Of a stretch of DNA of 64,000 nucleotides, positions 21,933 to 33,834 are shown piece by piece (the first letter of the stretch is position 1; every line of letters starts with the position of its first letter). A program made the translations under genes and the position numbers. The notes beneath the pieces are model-generated. The model was not told where the DNA came from. It did no database searches and was given only the letters and a program-made list of their open reading frames with translations. The stretch is from Atriophallophorus winterbourni (taxonomy: Eukaryota; Platyhelminthes; Trematoda; Plagiorchiida; Microphallidae). The stretch spans positions 1 through 64,000 of the forward strand of contig JACCGJ010001780.1 of NCBI GenBank assembly GCA_013407085.1. The letters run 5' to 3'.

Positions 21933-23018
21933 CGATTAGCATTGCGCCATCCGTCTACACAAATACTAGTTCGAAACGCGAAGCGTCTAGCGGATATGCA
22001 TAGCTGCTGAGAGTCGGAAACCTGGAAACCGGTCCTGTGCTTGCGGTGAAATTTTAGCGTTTCGGAATGGTATTCTACTTCAAACTATCCTGGGGTTGTA
22101 GAAACCCTCGCGGCAATACGCCGTCCGATTAGTTGGGGCTTAGTTTGGTCCCTCCAGATTCTCATGATGTAGCAAGTGGACGAGAACTTCGATTCGCATT
22201 GCGCCATCCGTTTACACAAATACTAGTTCAAAACGCAAAGAGTCCAGCGGATACGCATAGCTTATGGGAGGCAGAAACCTCGAAACCAGTCGTGTGCTTC
22301 CGGTGAGATTTTATCGTTTCGGAATGGTATTCTACTTCAAACTATCCTGGGGTTTTGATAATCTTCGTGGCAATACGCCGTCCGATCAGTTGGGGCTTAG
22401 TTTAGTCCCTTTAGCTACTTATAAAGTAGCAAGTAGACGAGAACTTCGATTCGCATTGCGCCATCCGTCATCACAAATACTAGTTCGAAACGCGAAGAGT
22501 CCAGCAGATACGCATAGCTGCTGAGAGGCAGAAACCTGGAAACCGGTCCTGTGCTTCCGGTGAGATTTAAGCGTTTCGGAATGGTATTCTACTTCAAAGT
22601 ATCCTGAGGTTGTAATAACCCTCGCGGCAATACGCCGTCCGATCAGTTGGGGCTTAGTTAAGTCCCTTCAGCTACTTATAAAGTAGCAAGTAGACGAGAA
22701 CTTCGATTCGCATTGCGCCATCCGTCTACACAAATACTAGTTCGAAACGCGAAGCGTCTAGCGGATACGCATAACTGCTGAGAGGCAAAAACCTCGAAAC
22801 CGGTCCTGGGCTTCCGGTGAGATTTTAGCATATCGAAATCGTATTCTACTTCAAACTATCCTGGGATTGTAAAAACCCTCGCGGCAGTACGCCGTCCGAT
22901 CAGTTGGGGCTTAGTTAAGTCTCTTCAGCTACTTATAGAGTAGCAAGTAGACGAAAACTTCGATTCGCATTGCGCCATCCGTCTTCACAAATACTAGTTC
23001 GAAACGCGAAGAGTCCAG

Positions 23019-23073
23019 CAGATACGCATAACTGATGAGAGGCAAAAACCTCGAAACCGGTCTTGTGCTTCCA
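23019..23073 (+). ncRNA. Hammerhead ribozyme (type I), intact core, stem I variant
   Basis: CTGATGA at 23032 with perfect stem II. The nucleotide before the core is A (usually G) and the first base after the cleavage C is T (usually C), so the closing pair of stem I is A-U instead of G-C. Confidence 0.65.
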
Positions 23074-23531
23074 GTGAGAGTTTAGCGTTTCGGAACGATA
23101 TTCTACTTCAAACTATCCTGGGATTGTAAAAACCCTCGGGGCAATACGCCGTCTGATCAGTTGGGGCTTAGTTAAGTCCCTCCAGCTACTTATAAATTAG
23201 CTAGTAGACAAGAACTTTGGTAAGCATCGCGCCATCCGTCTACACAAATACTAGTTCGAAACGCGAAGCGTCTAGCGGATACGCATAGCTGCTGAGAGGC
23301 AGAAACCTCGAAACCGGTCCTGTGCTTCCGGTGAGATTTTAGCGTTTCCGAATGGTATTCTACTTCAAACTATCCTGGGATTGTAAAACCCTCGCGGCAA
23401 TAAGCCGTCCGATAAGTTGGAGTTTAGTTTAGTCCCTTCAGCTACTTATAAAGTAGCAAGTAGACGAAAACTTCGATTCGCTTTGCGCCATCCGTCTTCA
23501 CAAACACTAGTTCGAAACGCGAAGTGTCCAG

Positions 23532-23586
23532 CAGATACGCATAGCTGATGAGAGGCAAAAACTCCGAAACCGGTCCTGTGCTTCCG
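23532..23586 (+). ncRNA. Hammerhead ribozyme-like segment with weakened stem II
   Basis: CTGATGA at 23545 and GAAACCGGTC are intact, but the 3' arm of stem II is CTCC where CCTC is expected. Confidence 0.5.
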
Positions 23587-25075
23587 GTGAGATTTTAACG
23601 TTTTAAAATGGTATTCTACTTCAAACTATCATCAGGTTGTAATAATCCTCGCGGCAATACGCCGTCCGATCAGTTGGGGCTTAGTTAAGTCCCTTTAGCT
23701 ACTTATAAAGTAGCAAGTAGACGAGGAATTCGATTCGCATTGCGCCATCTGTCTACACAAATACTAGTTCGAAACGCGAAGTGTCCAGCGGATACGCATA
23801 GCTGATGGGAAGCAAAAACCTCGAAACCGGTCTTGTGCTCCCGGTGAGAATTTAGCGTTTCGAAATGGTATTCTACTTCAAACTATTCTGGGGTTGTAAT
23901 AACCCTCGCGGCAATACGCTGTCCGATCAGTTGGGGCTTAGTTAAGTCCCTCCAGCTACTTATAAAGTAGCTAGTAGACGAGAAACAATCGATTCGCATT
24001 GCGCCATCCGTCATCACAAATACTAGTTCGAAACGCGAAGAGTCCAGCAGATACGCATAGCTGCTGAGAGGCAGAAACCTGGAAACCGGTCCTGTGCTTC
24101 CGGTGAGATTTAAGCGTTTCGGAATGGTATTCTACTTCAAAGTATCCTGAGGTTGTAATAAACCTCGCGGCAATACGCCGTCCGATCAGTTGGGGCTTAG
24201 TTAAGTCCCTTCAGCTTCTCATGAAGTAGCAAGTAGACGAGAACTTCGATTCGCATTGCGCCATCCGTCTACACAAATACTAGTTCAAAACGCAAAGAGT
24301 CCAGCGGATACGCATAGCTTATGGGAGGCAGAAACCTCGAAACCAGTCGTGTGCTTCCGGTGAGATTTTATCGTTTCGGAATGGTATTCTACTTCAAACT
24401 ATCCTGGGGTTTTGATAATCTTCGTGGCAATACGCCGTCCGATCAGTTGGGGCTTAGTTTAGTCCCTTTAGCTACTTATAAAGTAGCAAGTAGACGAAAA
24501 CTTCGATTCGCATTGCGCCATCCGTCTTCACAAATACTAGTTCGAAACGCGAAGCGTCTAGCGGATACGCATAGCTTATGGTAGGCAGAAACCTCGAAAC
24601 CAGTCGTGTGCTTCCGGTGAGATTTTATCGTTTCGGAATGGTATTCTACTTCAAACTATCCTGAGGTTGTAATAACCCTCGCGGCAATACGCCTTCCGAT
24701 CAGTTGGAGCTTAGTTAAGTCCCTTTAGCTACTTATAAAGTAGCAAGTAGACGAGAACTCCGATTCGCATTGCGCCATCCGTCTACACAAATACTAGTTC
24801 GAAACGCGAAGCGTCTAGCGAATACGCATAGCTGCTGAGAGGCAGAAACCTTGAAACCGGTCCCGTGCTTCCCGTGAGATTTTAGCGTTTCGGAATGGTA
24901 TTTTACTTCAAACTATCCTGGGGTTGTAATAACTCTCGCGGCAATACGCCGTCCGATCAGTTGGGGCTTAGTTAAGTCCCTCCAGCTACTCATAAAGTAG
25001 TAAGTAGACGAGAACTCCGATTCGCATTGCGCCATCCGTCTACACAAATACTAGTTCAAAACGAAAAGAGTCCAG

Positions 25076-25130
25076 CGGATAGGCATAGCTGATGAGCGGC
25101 AAAAACCTCGAAACCGGTCCTGTGCTTCCA
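25076..25130 (+). ncRNA. Hammerhead ribozyme-like segment with one stem II mismatch
   Basis: CTGATGA at 25089 followed by GCGG where GAGG is expected; GAAACCGGTC and stem I are intact. Confidence 0.5.
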
Positions 25131-26616
25131 GTGAGATTTTAGCGTTTCGGAATGGTATTCTATTTCAAACTATCCGAGGTTGTAATAACCCTCGCGGTTA
25201 TACTCCTTTTGATCAGTTGGGGCTTAGTTTAGTCCATTCAGCTACTTATAAATTAGCAAGTAGACGAGAACTTCGATTAGCATTGCGCCATCCGTCTACA
25301 CAAATACTAGTTCGAAACGCGAAGCGTCTAGCGGATATGCATAGCTGCTGAGAGTCGGAAACCTGGAAACCGGTCCTGTGCTTGCGGTGAAATTTTAGCG
25401 TTTCGGAATGGTATTCTACTTCAAACTATCCTGGGGTTGTAGAAACCCTCGCGGCAATACGCCGTCCGATTAGTTGGGGCTTAGTTTGGTCCCTCCAGAT
25501 TCTCATGATGTAGCAAGTGGACGAGAACTTCGATTCGCATTGCGCCATCCGTTTACACAAATACTAGTTCAAAACGCAAAGAGTCCAGCGGATACGCATA
25601 GCTTATGGGAGGCAGAAACCTCGAAACCAGTCGTGTGCTTCCGGTGAGATTTTATCGTTTCGGAATGGTATTCTACTTCAAACTATCCTGGGGTTTTGAT
25701 AATCTTCGTGGCAATACGCCGTCCGATCAGTTGGGGCTTAGTTTAGTCCCTTTAGCTACTTATAAAGTAGCAAGTAGACGAGAACTTCGATTCGCATTGC
25801 GCCATCCGTCATCACAAATACTAGTTCGAAACGCGAAGAGTCCAGCAGATACGCATAGCTGCTGAGAGGCAGAAACCTGGAAACCGGTCCTGTGCTTCCG
25901 GTGAGATTTAAGCGTTTCGGAATGGTATTCTACTTCAAAGTATCCTGAGGTTGTAATAAACCTCGCGGCAATACGCCGTCCGATCAGTTGGGGCTTAGTT
26001 AAGTCCCTTCAGCTTCTCATGAAGTAGCAAGTAGACGAGAACTTCGATTCGCATTGCGCCATCCGTCTACACAAATACTAGTTCAAAACGCAAAGAGTCC
26101 AGCGGATACGCATAGCTTATGGGAGGCAGAAACCTCGAAACCAGTCGTGTGCTTCCGGTGAGATTTTATCGTTTAGGAATGGTATTCTACTTCAAACTAT
26201 CCTGGGGTTTTGATAATCTTCGTGGCAATACGCCGTCCGATCAGTTGGGGCTTAGTTTAGTCCCTTCAGCTACTTATAAAGTAGCAAGTAGACGAGAACT
26301 CCGATTCGCATTGCGCCATCCGTCTACACAAATACTAGTTCGAAACGCGAAGCGTCTAGCGGATACGCATAGCTGCTGAGAGGCAGAAACCTTGAAACCG
26401 GTCCTGTGCTTCCCGTGAGATTTTCGCGTTTCGGAATGGTATTTTACTTCAAACTATCCTGGGGTTGTAATAACTCTCGCGGCAATACGCCGTCCGATCA
26501 GTTGGGGCTTAGTTAAGTCCCTCCAGCTACTCATAAAGTAGTAAGTAGACGAGAACTCCGATTCGCATTGCGCCATCCGTCTACACAAATACTAGTTCAA
26601 AACGAAAAGAGTCCAG

Positions 26617-26671
26617 CGGATAGGCATAGCTGATGAGAGGCAAAAACCTCGAAACCGGTCCTGTGCTTCCA
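26617..26671 (+). ncRNA. Hammerhead ribozyme (type I), intact core
   Basis: CTGATGA at 26630, GAGG/CCTC, GAAACCGGTC and the six-pair inner stem I all present. Confidence 0.7.
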
Positions 26672-28941
26672 GTGAGATTTTAGCGTTTCGGAATGGTATT
26701 CTATTTCAAACTATCCGAGGTTGTAATAACCCTCGCGGTTATACTCCTTTTGATCAGTTGGGGCTTAGTTTAGTCCATTCAGCTACTGATAAAGTAGCAG
26801 TAGACGAGAAACTTCGATTAGCATTGCCGCCATCCGTCTACACCAAATACTAGTCGAAACGCGAAGCGTCTAGCGGATATGCAAGCGGCTGAGAGTCGGA
26901 AACCTGGAAAAACGGTCTCCTGTGATTGCGGTGGTGGATTTGTGAGATTTTAGCGTTTCGGAATGGTATTCTACTTTAAACTATCCTGGGATTGTAAAAA
27001 CCCTCGCGTCAATACGCCGTCCGATCAGTTGGGGCTTAGTTTAGTCCCTCCAGCTTCTCATGAAGTAGCAAGTAGACGAGAACATCGATTCGCATTGCGC
27101 CATCCGTCTACACAAATACTAGTTCAAAACGCAAAGAGTCCAGCGGATACGCATAGCTTATGGGAGGCAGAAACCTCGAAACCAGTCGTGTGCTTCCGGT
27201 GAGATTTTATCGTTTAGGAATGGTATTCTACTTCAAACTATCCTGGGGTTTTGATAATCTTCGTGGCAATACGCCGTCCGATCAGTTGAGGCTTAGTTTA
27301 GTCCCTTCAGCTACTTATAAAGTAGCAAGTAGACGAGAACTTCGATTCGCATTGCGCCATCCGTCTTCACAAATACTAGTTCGAAACGCGAAGAGTCCAG
27401 CAGATACGCATAGCTGCTGAGAGGCAGAAACCTGGAAACCGGTCCTGTGCTTCCAGGGAGATTTAAGCGTTTCGGAATGGTATTCTACTTCAAAGTATCC
27501 TGAGGTTGTAATAACCCTCGCGGCAATACGTCGTCCAATCAGTTGGGGCTTAGTTAAGTCCCTTCAGCTACTTATAAAGTAGCAAGTAGACGAGAACTTC
27601 GATTAGCATTGCGCCATCCGTCTACACAAATACTAGTTCGAAACGCGAAGCGTCTAGCGGATACGCATAGCTGCTGAGAGGCAGAAACCTCGAAACCGGT
27701 CCTGTGCTTCCGGTGAGATTTTAGCGTTTCCGAATGGTATTCTACTTCAAACTATCCTGGGATTGTAAAACCCTCGCGGCAATAAGCCGTCCGATAAGTT
27801 GGAGTTTAGTTTAGTCCCTTCAGCTACTTATAAAGTAGCAAGTAGACGAAAACTTCGATTCGCATTGCGCCATCCGTCTTCACAAACACTAGTTCGAAAC
27901 GCGAAGTGTCCAGCAGATACGCATAGCTAAAGAGAGGCAAAAACTCCGAAACCGGTCCTGTGCTTCCGGTGAGATTTAAGCGTTTTAAAATGGTATTCTA
28001 CTTCAAACTATCATCAGGTTGTAATAACCCTCGCGGCAATACGCCGTCCGATCAGTTGGGGCTTAGTTAAGTCCCTTTAGCTACTTATAAAGTAGCAAGT
28101 AGACAAGAAATTCGATTCGCATTGCGCCATCTGTCTACACAAATACTAGTTCGAAACGCGAAGAGTCCAGCAGATACGCATAGCTGATGAGAGGCAAAAA
28201 CCTCCAAACCGGTCTTGTGCTCTCAGTGAGATTTTAGCGTTTCGGAATGGTATTTTACTTCAAACTATCCTGAAGTTGTAATAACCCTCTCGGCAATACG
28301 CCGTCTGATCAGTTGGGTCTTAGTTAAGTCCCTCCAGCTGCTTAAAAAGTAGCAAGTAGAGGAAAACTTCGATTCGCATTGCGCCATCCGTCTTCACAAA
28401 TACTAGTTCGAAACGCGGAGTGTCAAGCGGATACGCATAGCTGCTGAGAGGCAGAAACCTCGAAACCGGTCCTGTGCTTCCGGTGAGATTTTAGCGTTTC
28501 GGAATGGTATTCTACTTTAAACTATCCTGGGATTGTAAAAACCCTCGCGTCAATACGCCGTCCGATCAGTTGGGGCTTAGTTTAGTCCCTCCAGCTTCTC
28601 ATGAAGTAGCAAGTAGACGAGAACATCGATTCGCATTGCGCCATCCGTCTACACAAATACTAGTTCAAAACGCAAAGAGTCCAGCGGATACGCATAGCTT
28701 ATGGGAGGCAGAAACCTCGAAACCAGTCGTGTGCTTCCGGTGAGATTTTATTGTTTAGGAATGGTATTCTACTTCAAACTATCCTGGGGTTTTGATAATC
28801 TTCGTGGCAATACGCCGTCCGATCAGTTGGGGCTTAGTTTAGTCCCTTCAGCTACTTATAAAGTAGCAAGTAGACGAGAACTTCGATTCGCATTGCGCCA
28901 TCCGTCTTCCCAAATACTAGTTCTAAAGGCGAAGAGTCCAA

Positions 28942-28996
28942 GAGATACGCATAGCTGATGAGAGGCAAAAACCTCGAAACCGGTCCTGTGCTTCCG
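28942..28996 (+). ncRNA. Hammerhead ribozyme (type I), intact core
   Basis: CTGATGA at 28955, GAGG/CCTC, GAAACCGGTC and the inner stem I are intact; the outer stem I is weaker. Confidence 0.68.
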
Positions 28997-29455
28997 TTGA
29001 GATTTAAGCGTTTCAAAATGGTATTCTACTTCAAAGTATCCTGAGGTTGTAATAACCCTCGCGGCAATACGCCGTCCAATCAGTTGGGGCTTAGTTAAGT
29101 CCCTTCAGCTACTTATAAAGTAGCAAGTAGACGAGAAATTCGATTTGCATTGCGCCATCTGTCTACACAAATACTAGTTCGAAACGCGAAGTGTCCAGCG
29201 GATACGCATAGCTGATGGGAAGCAAAAACCTTGAAACCGGTCTTGTGCTCCCGGTGAGAATTTAGCGTTTCGGAATGGTATTCTACTTCAAACTATTCTG
29301 GGGTTGTTATAACCCTCGCGGCAATACGCCGTTCGATCAGTTGGGGCTAAGTTTATTCCCTTCAGCTTCTTATAAAGTAGCAAGTAGACGATAACTTCGA
29401 TTCACATTGCGCCATCCGTCTACACAAATACTAGTTCGGAACGCTAAGAGTCCAG

Positions 29456-29510
29456 CGGATACGCATAGCTGATGAGAGGCGAAAACCTCGAAACCGGTCC
29501 TGTGCTTCCG
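29456..29510 (+). ncRNA. Hammerhead ribozyme (type I), best copy
   Basis: Core CTGATGA at 29469-29475; stem II GAGG (29476-29479) with CCTC (29486-29489) and a six-base loop; GAAA at 29490-29493; very short stem III ACC/GGT (29493-29498); cleavage expected after C29499. Stem I pairs 29500-29505 with 29463-29468 (five Watson-Crick and one G-U), then a small internal loop, then 29507-29510 with 29456-29459. All conserved core positions of the hammerhead family are present. A stem III this short usually needs dimers to act, as tandem units would provide. Confidence 0.8.
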
Positions 29511-29655
29511 GTGAGATTTTAGCGTTTCGGAATGGTATTCTACTTCAAACTATCTTGGGGTTGTAATAACTCTTGCGGCAATACGCTTTTCGATCAGTTG
29601 GGACTTAGTTTAGTCCCTTCAGCTTCTCATAAAGTAGCAAGTAGACGAAAACTTA

Positions 29656-30590
29656 TGTTCGCATATATTATTAATATTACGTCATTAAGTTTATTGTTTT
29701 TCTTATTCGCTTTCATTTCATGAACAAATTTGCTACTTGGTATCTAAAACAAAAATATAGGTTTTCTTCAAATATTCATCTCTCCACCGCAGTGCAAGCT
29801 GAAGCTTTACAAGTTACATACACTACCTCTATCAGATTACGGCAATATTATACCTGGCAACATTACTTGGTCTGATAGTTATGATTTAGAAGGCATCCAA
29901 CGTGCTTTCACACCACTTCTTTCACATCTAGTACCACCTATTCGGATAAACATTCATATAAAAAAAGATTGTATTGGAACCAATATGGTTTTAAAGACAT
30001 CGACATTTTTATTTACAATTAGATTTGAAGTAGTCTGAAGCATATAATCCCCGCCATAAAAACAAAATAAGTATACCGAAAATTCACAATGGGTAACGAA
30101 AATATTTCTTTATTTCTGAATATTCTGAACATTATAGATAATTTATAATTATACGGCATTAAAAGCTTCTGCTTCATTTAGTTTAAATTTTTTAAGAGCC
30201 ATATAACTTTTTTCTTCAGAATTTACTTTTCAAAATTATTGGAATGCAACAAAATACACTTTCGAAATTCTTGAAATGATGATACCAGTCAAATCTCCGG
30301 GAGTCGATGAAGTGAATTCCTAATTCGCATATGTCTTTTCGAAATTGTATGCTGAACATTATTCATGAATAAACAGTGCGGTTTAGAAGCTGCCAAAACT
30401 GTAATTAACCCATTTCCTATATTTTACAAATTTACTGTTATTTTGAGAAAAAATATGAATTTTCATTAATTATTGTTTCAATAATATATCCATTCTTATG
30501 TTTTATGCAAGCTACCATGTGTACCAATGTTACACAACTATTCTGGTTGCTAAGGCCAAAAATGTAATTATGCTTGACCTAACCATTTGT
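29656..30590. other. AT-rich intergenic DNA
   Basis: No gene or repeat recognised between the satellite and the LINE tail at 30600. Confidence 0.5.
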
Positions 30591-30599
30591 AAAATCACT

Positions 30600-30715
30600 A
30601 TTTTATTTGATGCCTTGTTCAAAAAAAATGATCATACATTGCATGAATAGATTTTTCCAAGAATATACATTATTATTATTATTAATATTATTATTATTAT
30701 CATCATTATTATGAG
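30600..30715 (+). repeat. CR1-like LINE 3' tail with ATT microsatellite
   Basis: GATCATACATTGCATGAATA, CCAAGAATATACATTATTAT and a long ATT run match the 3' end of the element that ends near 33712. Only the last ~60 bp of a copy is present. Confidence 0.55.
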
Positions 30716-31129
30716 TTTAGAATCAGAGTATTCATCTCGAGTCCAGGATTCAGTTTTAAGAATAATGCTCATAGGTTTAGAAGTAAGGTAAGATTTTAGT
30801 ATACAGATTAGAGGTATAATTGATCTAGCATTGATGACAAGAAAAAGATCAACACAGTGGTCGAAAGTTAAAGGATTTGGAATTCGTGCATCAAACCATT
30901 TTCTAGGCTTGAAATTCAATTCATTTTTTTTGAAAAAAATGACGTATTAGGAATAAAGTATGTTCATAAGTGGAGTGAGATACTTATGGATTATAAAATA
31001 AAGGTTGGGGTATGCAATTATCATAAAAGGGGAGATATTGTGTAATGGGTGCTGAATTATAGTAAGGTTGAATATTACAAAATATATAGGTGGAGCTGGT
31101 GAATGGTGATACTTTTGCTTATATGGTAG

Positions 31130-32461
31130 GTGGTTATTTATTTAGAGACGAGAAGAAGTTTTAATATGGTAACTCTATGTAATAAATTGTGTTGTATTGA
31201 ATTGAATAACCAAACCAAGAATGTAAGTGAGAACAAAAAATCTTGTGCAACCTGCCAGTTAGAATATTTAGATCACATAACCAGTTCACTAGACCAAGGA
31301 CTATCAGTGATTATTGTATTCCCAGACATAAGCAAGGCTTTCGATCGGGTTCCACATACGCTACTCCTATTGGAGTTATCATATTTAGGTATTCATGGGC
31401 CTTCATTAAGCTGGTTTCATTCATTTCTGTCTGATCGCACCTTTTCAGTTAGCGTTAACGGTGTTAGTTCACCTAATCAGCCGATTCCAAGTGGCGTAAT
31501 TCAGGGCAGTGTTCTAGGCCCCCTTCTTTTTCTCATCTATGCTAATGATCTGCAAAGTGTTGTGAACCACTCTAAACTCTTTATTTTCGCTGATGACATA
31601 AAAGTCGTCCTATCATTTCCACCTAATGAAATGTCACAAACTCTGATATCCCTTAACACTGATCTTGCATCTCTATCAAGCTGGGGCGCACAATGGGGAT
31701 TAGAATTTTCGGCTCCTAAGACACACTATATGGGATTACGCTGCTTAATCCCCTGTGACACACTTACATTAAATGGCTCAACCATAACTCCTTCTGCAGA
31801 AGTTAGGGATCTCGGATTTAGGTATTCCTCTTCTCTGAACTTTAATGAGCAAGCAAGACATCTCCTCACGAGAGCACGACAAAACTTTGGTTTAATTAAC
31901 CATAAAATCCTCTTACGTGAAAGTAAAATTGCACTATATAAAATGAAGGTCCTGCCAATTCTTGATTATTGTAATATCATATATTCCCACATGGGGAGGC
32001 GTGATTCTTTTCTCTTAGAGAGACTTCAACGTAATTTCACCAAAATAACTTTGGGTTATTCTAACCCTTTGCCTTATCATGAAAGGTGTAATTTGCTGAG
32101 TGTCGAACCACTATGGCTACGCAGAATTCGTCTGAATCTGCTTCTTTTCTTCCGAATCATTACTCAACAGCGAGTTAAGCTTCAGTCTGGCATGCGCTTT
32201 CGCGATTATATTCAATATGATCTGCGTAATCGAACAAGGCTATTGAATATCCCTTTGTCTCGCGCTAAAGTTAGACGTAACTTCTTCTTAATTAGATATG
32301 CACAACTTTGGAATTCCCTTCCTCTTCTTTTCCGTATATGCACATCTACAGGAAAATTTAAAACTCTTGTAGAAACTCTTACCGTTCACTCACTATCCCA
32401 AATCCTTAAGATAAACTCTTCTCTAGATATTCTATACTCTCATGGGATCCCAGGTTTCTAA
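31130..32461 (+). pseudogene. CR1-like reverse transcriptase, C-terminal 443 codons without a stop
   Basis: RT motif A is VFPDISKAFDRVPH, motif B IPSGVIQGSVLGPLLFLIYA, motif C FADDIK (FADD, as in CR1/Jockey relatives). The thumb and C-terminal domains run on to a TAA after HGIPGF. The catalytic aspartates are kept and the frame is unbroken, which points to a fairly young insertion. The fingers domain and the endonuclease are missing, so it cannot act alone. Usual ORF2 length is about twice this. Confidence 0.85.
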
Positions 32462-33712
32462 TTTCACATCTTTCTCCACATATTAGTATATCATGATGTC
32501 TTATGATATTCTCTGGATAACTGGCCATTCAAGTGTCAGGTTACCGGACCCTTAGATATCTTGTTACACATCTTCATCGTAACCGTGCGTTTTATAATCA
32601 TTTTTACCATATAACCATATCCTTAACCATTATCTGCTTATATATCTGCATATATTAGTATATCATGAGGTCAGATAGTATTCTCTGGATAACTGGCCAT
32701 TCAAGTGTCAGGTTACCAGACCCTAGAAATGCTTTTACACAAATTAATCTCAACATTGCCTTCGATAACATTTTCTATACACCATTATGTATATAACTGT
32801 CTTTTATTCCTCATGAGGCCTAGAAATGTCTCATTTTTTTTATCTTAACGTGCAAAATATTAAAAAAAATCTACCAAAAACATGAAAAAAACGTAAAAAA
32901 AACTATAAAAAAAACTTTATTTTTTAAATGTACATTCTTATTTCTTAAATGATGTACTATTTTACTTTGATGACCTCTCACCGTGCTGGTGAAGAGAAAA
33001 TCTTTCATTATATTCCAGTGTCTTCGAATAACGAACCATCACTGTAATTGGCTCGAAATCTATCCGCCCGAGATTTGTTCCGTATGCGATTCATTCTCCT
33101 GCAGATAACGAAAATCCGGCTGGTGAACACGTTTTGGTTCGATTGGTCGACAATTCTTCAAGTGTATTGGAGCACAGCACCCTACTGCCTCCTCCCCGCT
33201 ATTAGCCACACCCTCTCTCATCCCCCACAATTTCTTAGATTTTCTCATTCCGATGGATTCACGTTCCCTTTTCAATCTTCTTATTCAAACTTCCCGTAAA
33301 AACATGAACTTATTCATATATAATTTATTTATCAATTTTTCATGGCAACATCATTACAATTCGCACCACTTTTTCCATAATTACCTTCCATTTGTATTGT
33401 TGTGCTCACATCTTCATCCCTTACCTTCCATTTGTGTTCTCCATTTGTTTCTTCCATCCTTGCCATTCGTAAATCTTGACATAATTTGAATGAATTTTTA
33501 TTTCTATTAGACATTGATAAAAATTTTTTTCTTCTTACCTACTGTATATTAATTTCCCTTATTGAACGGAAAAAATGTTAAAAAATCCCGCTCACTTCGG
33601 TAACTTGCACTGTACTATTTTTTTTTGCTGTTCAAATGTGATAAACTGATCATGTATTGCATGCCTTGGATATCCAAGAATATATATTATTATTATTATT
33701 AACAAACCAGGC
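31130..33712 (+). mobile_element. CR1/Jockey-type LINE, 5'-truncated
   Basis: The element comprises the ORF2 remnant (31130-32461), a 3' region with a ~75-bp block present twice about 170 bp apart, and a 3' end reading CCTTGGATATCCAAGAATAT followed by an ATT microsatellite. The left edge is not sharply defined because the copy is 5'-truncated. Confidence 0.8.
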
Positions 33713-33834
33713 TCACTCTAATCATCGTATGTATTGAATAATGTAGGTTCTACAACGAGAACTTGAATAACAGTATTATTCATTATTGTTGAATGAATGA
33801 TGATGAATTATTAAGTATTATTGATCGTTAATCG

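Larger units (their letters stand above)
18138..29655. repeat. Tandem array of a ~257-bp hammerhead-ribozyme satellite
   Basis: About 40 visible units of roughly 257 bp; distances between equivalent points are 514, 1284 and 2057 bp, that is 2, 5 and 8 units. Each unit has a palindrome (CTACTTATAAAGTAG), CAAGTAGACGAGAACTTCGA, GCGCCATCCGTCTACACAAA, CTAGTTCGAAACGCG, a hammerhead-like segment, and TTTCGGAATGGTATTCTACT. The first units (18138-18570) are on the reverse strand; from about 18575 all are forward. The array contains 1000 Ns. The organisation resembles the schistosome Sm-alpha elements (pol III-like, hammerhead-bearing, tandem), but the sequence is not one I can identify. Recurrent 80-90 codon frames inside it are shadows of the repeat. 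Confidence 0.93.

Noticed and set aside
20812..21942. Two open frames of 337 and 376 codons
   Set aside because: Almost entirely Ns of the assembly gap.
18138..29655. CRISPR-like or bacterial repeat array
   Set aside because: Units are 257 bp, without short direct repeats and spacers, and the surroundings are plainly eukaryotic.
22264..29723. Repeated 79-87 codon frames beginning MGGRNLETS or MVFYFKLSW
   Set aside because: They recur with the satellite period and lie over the ribozyme segment; they are shadows of the repeat, not a gene family.
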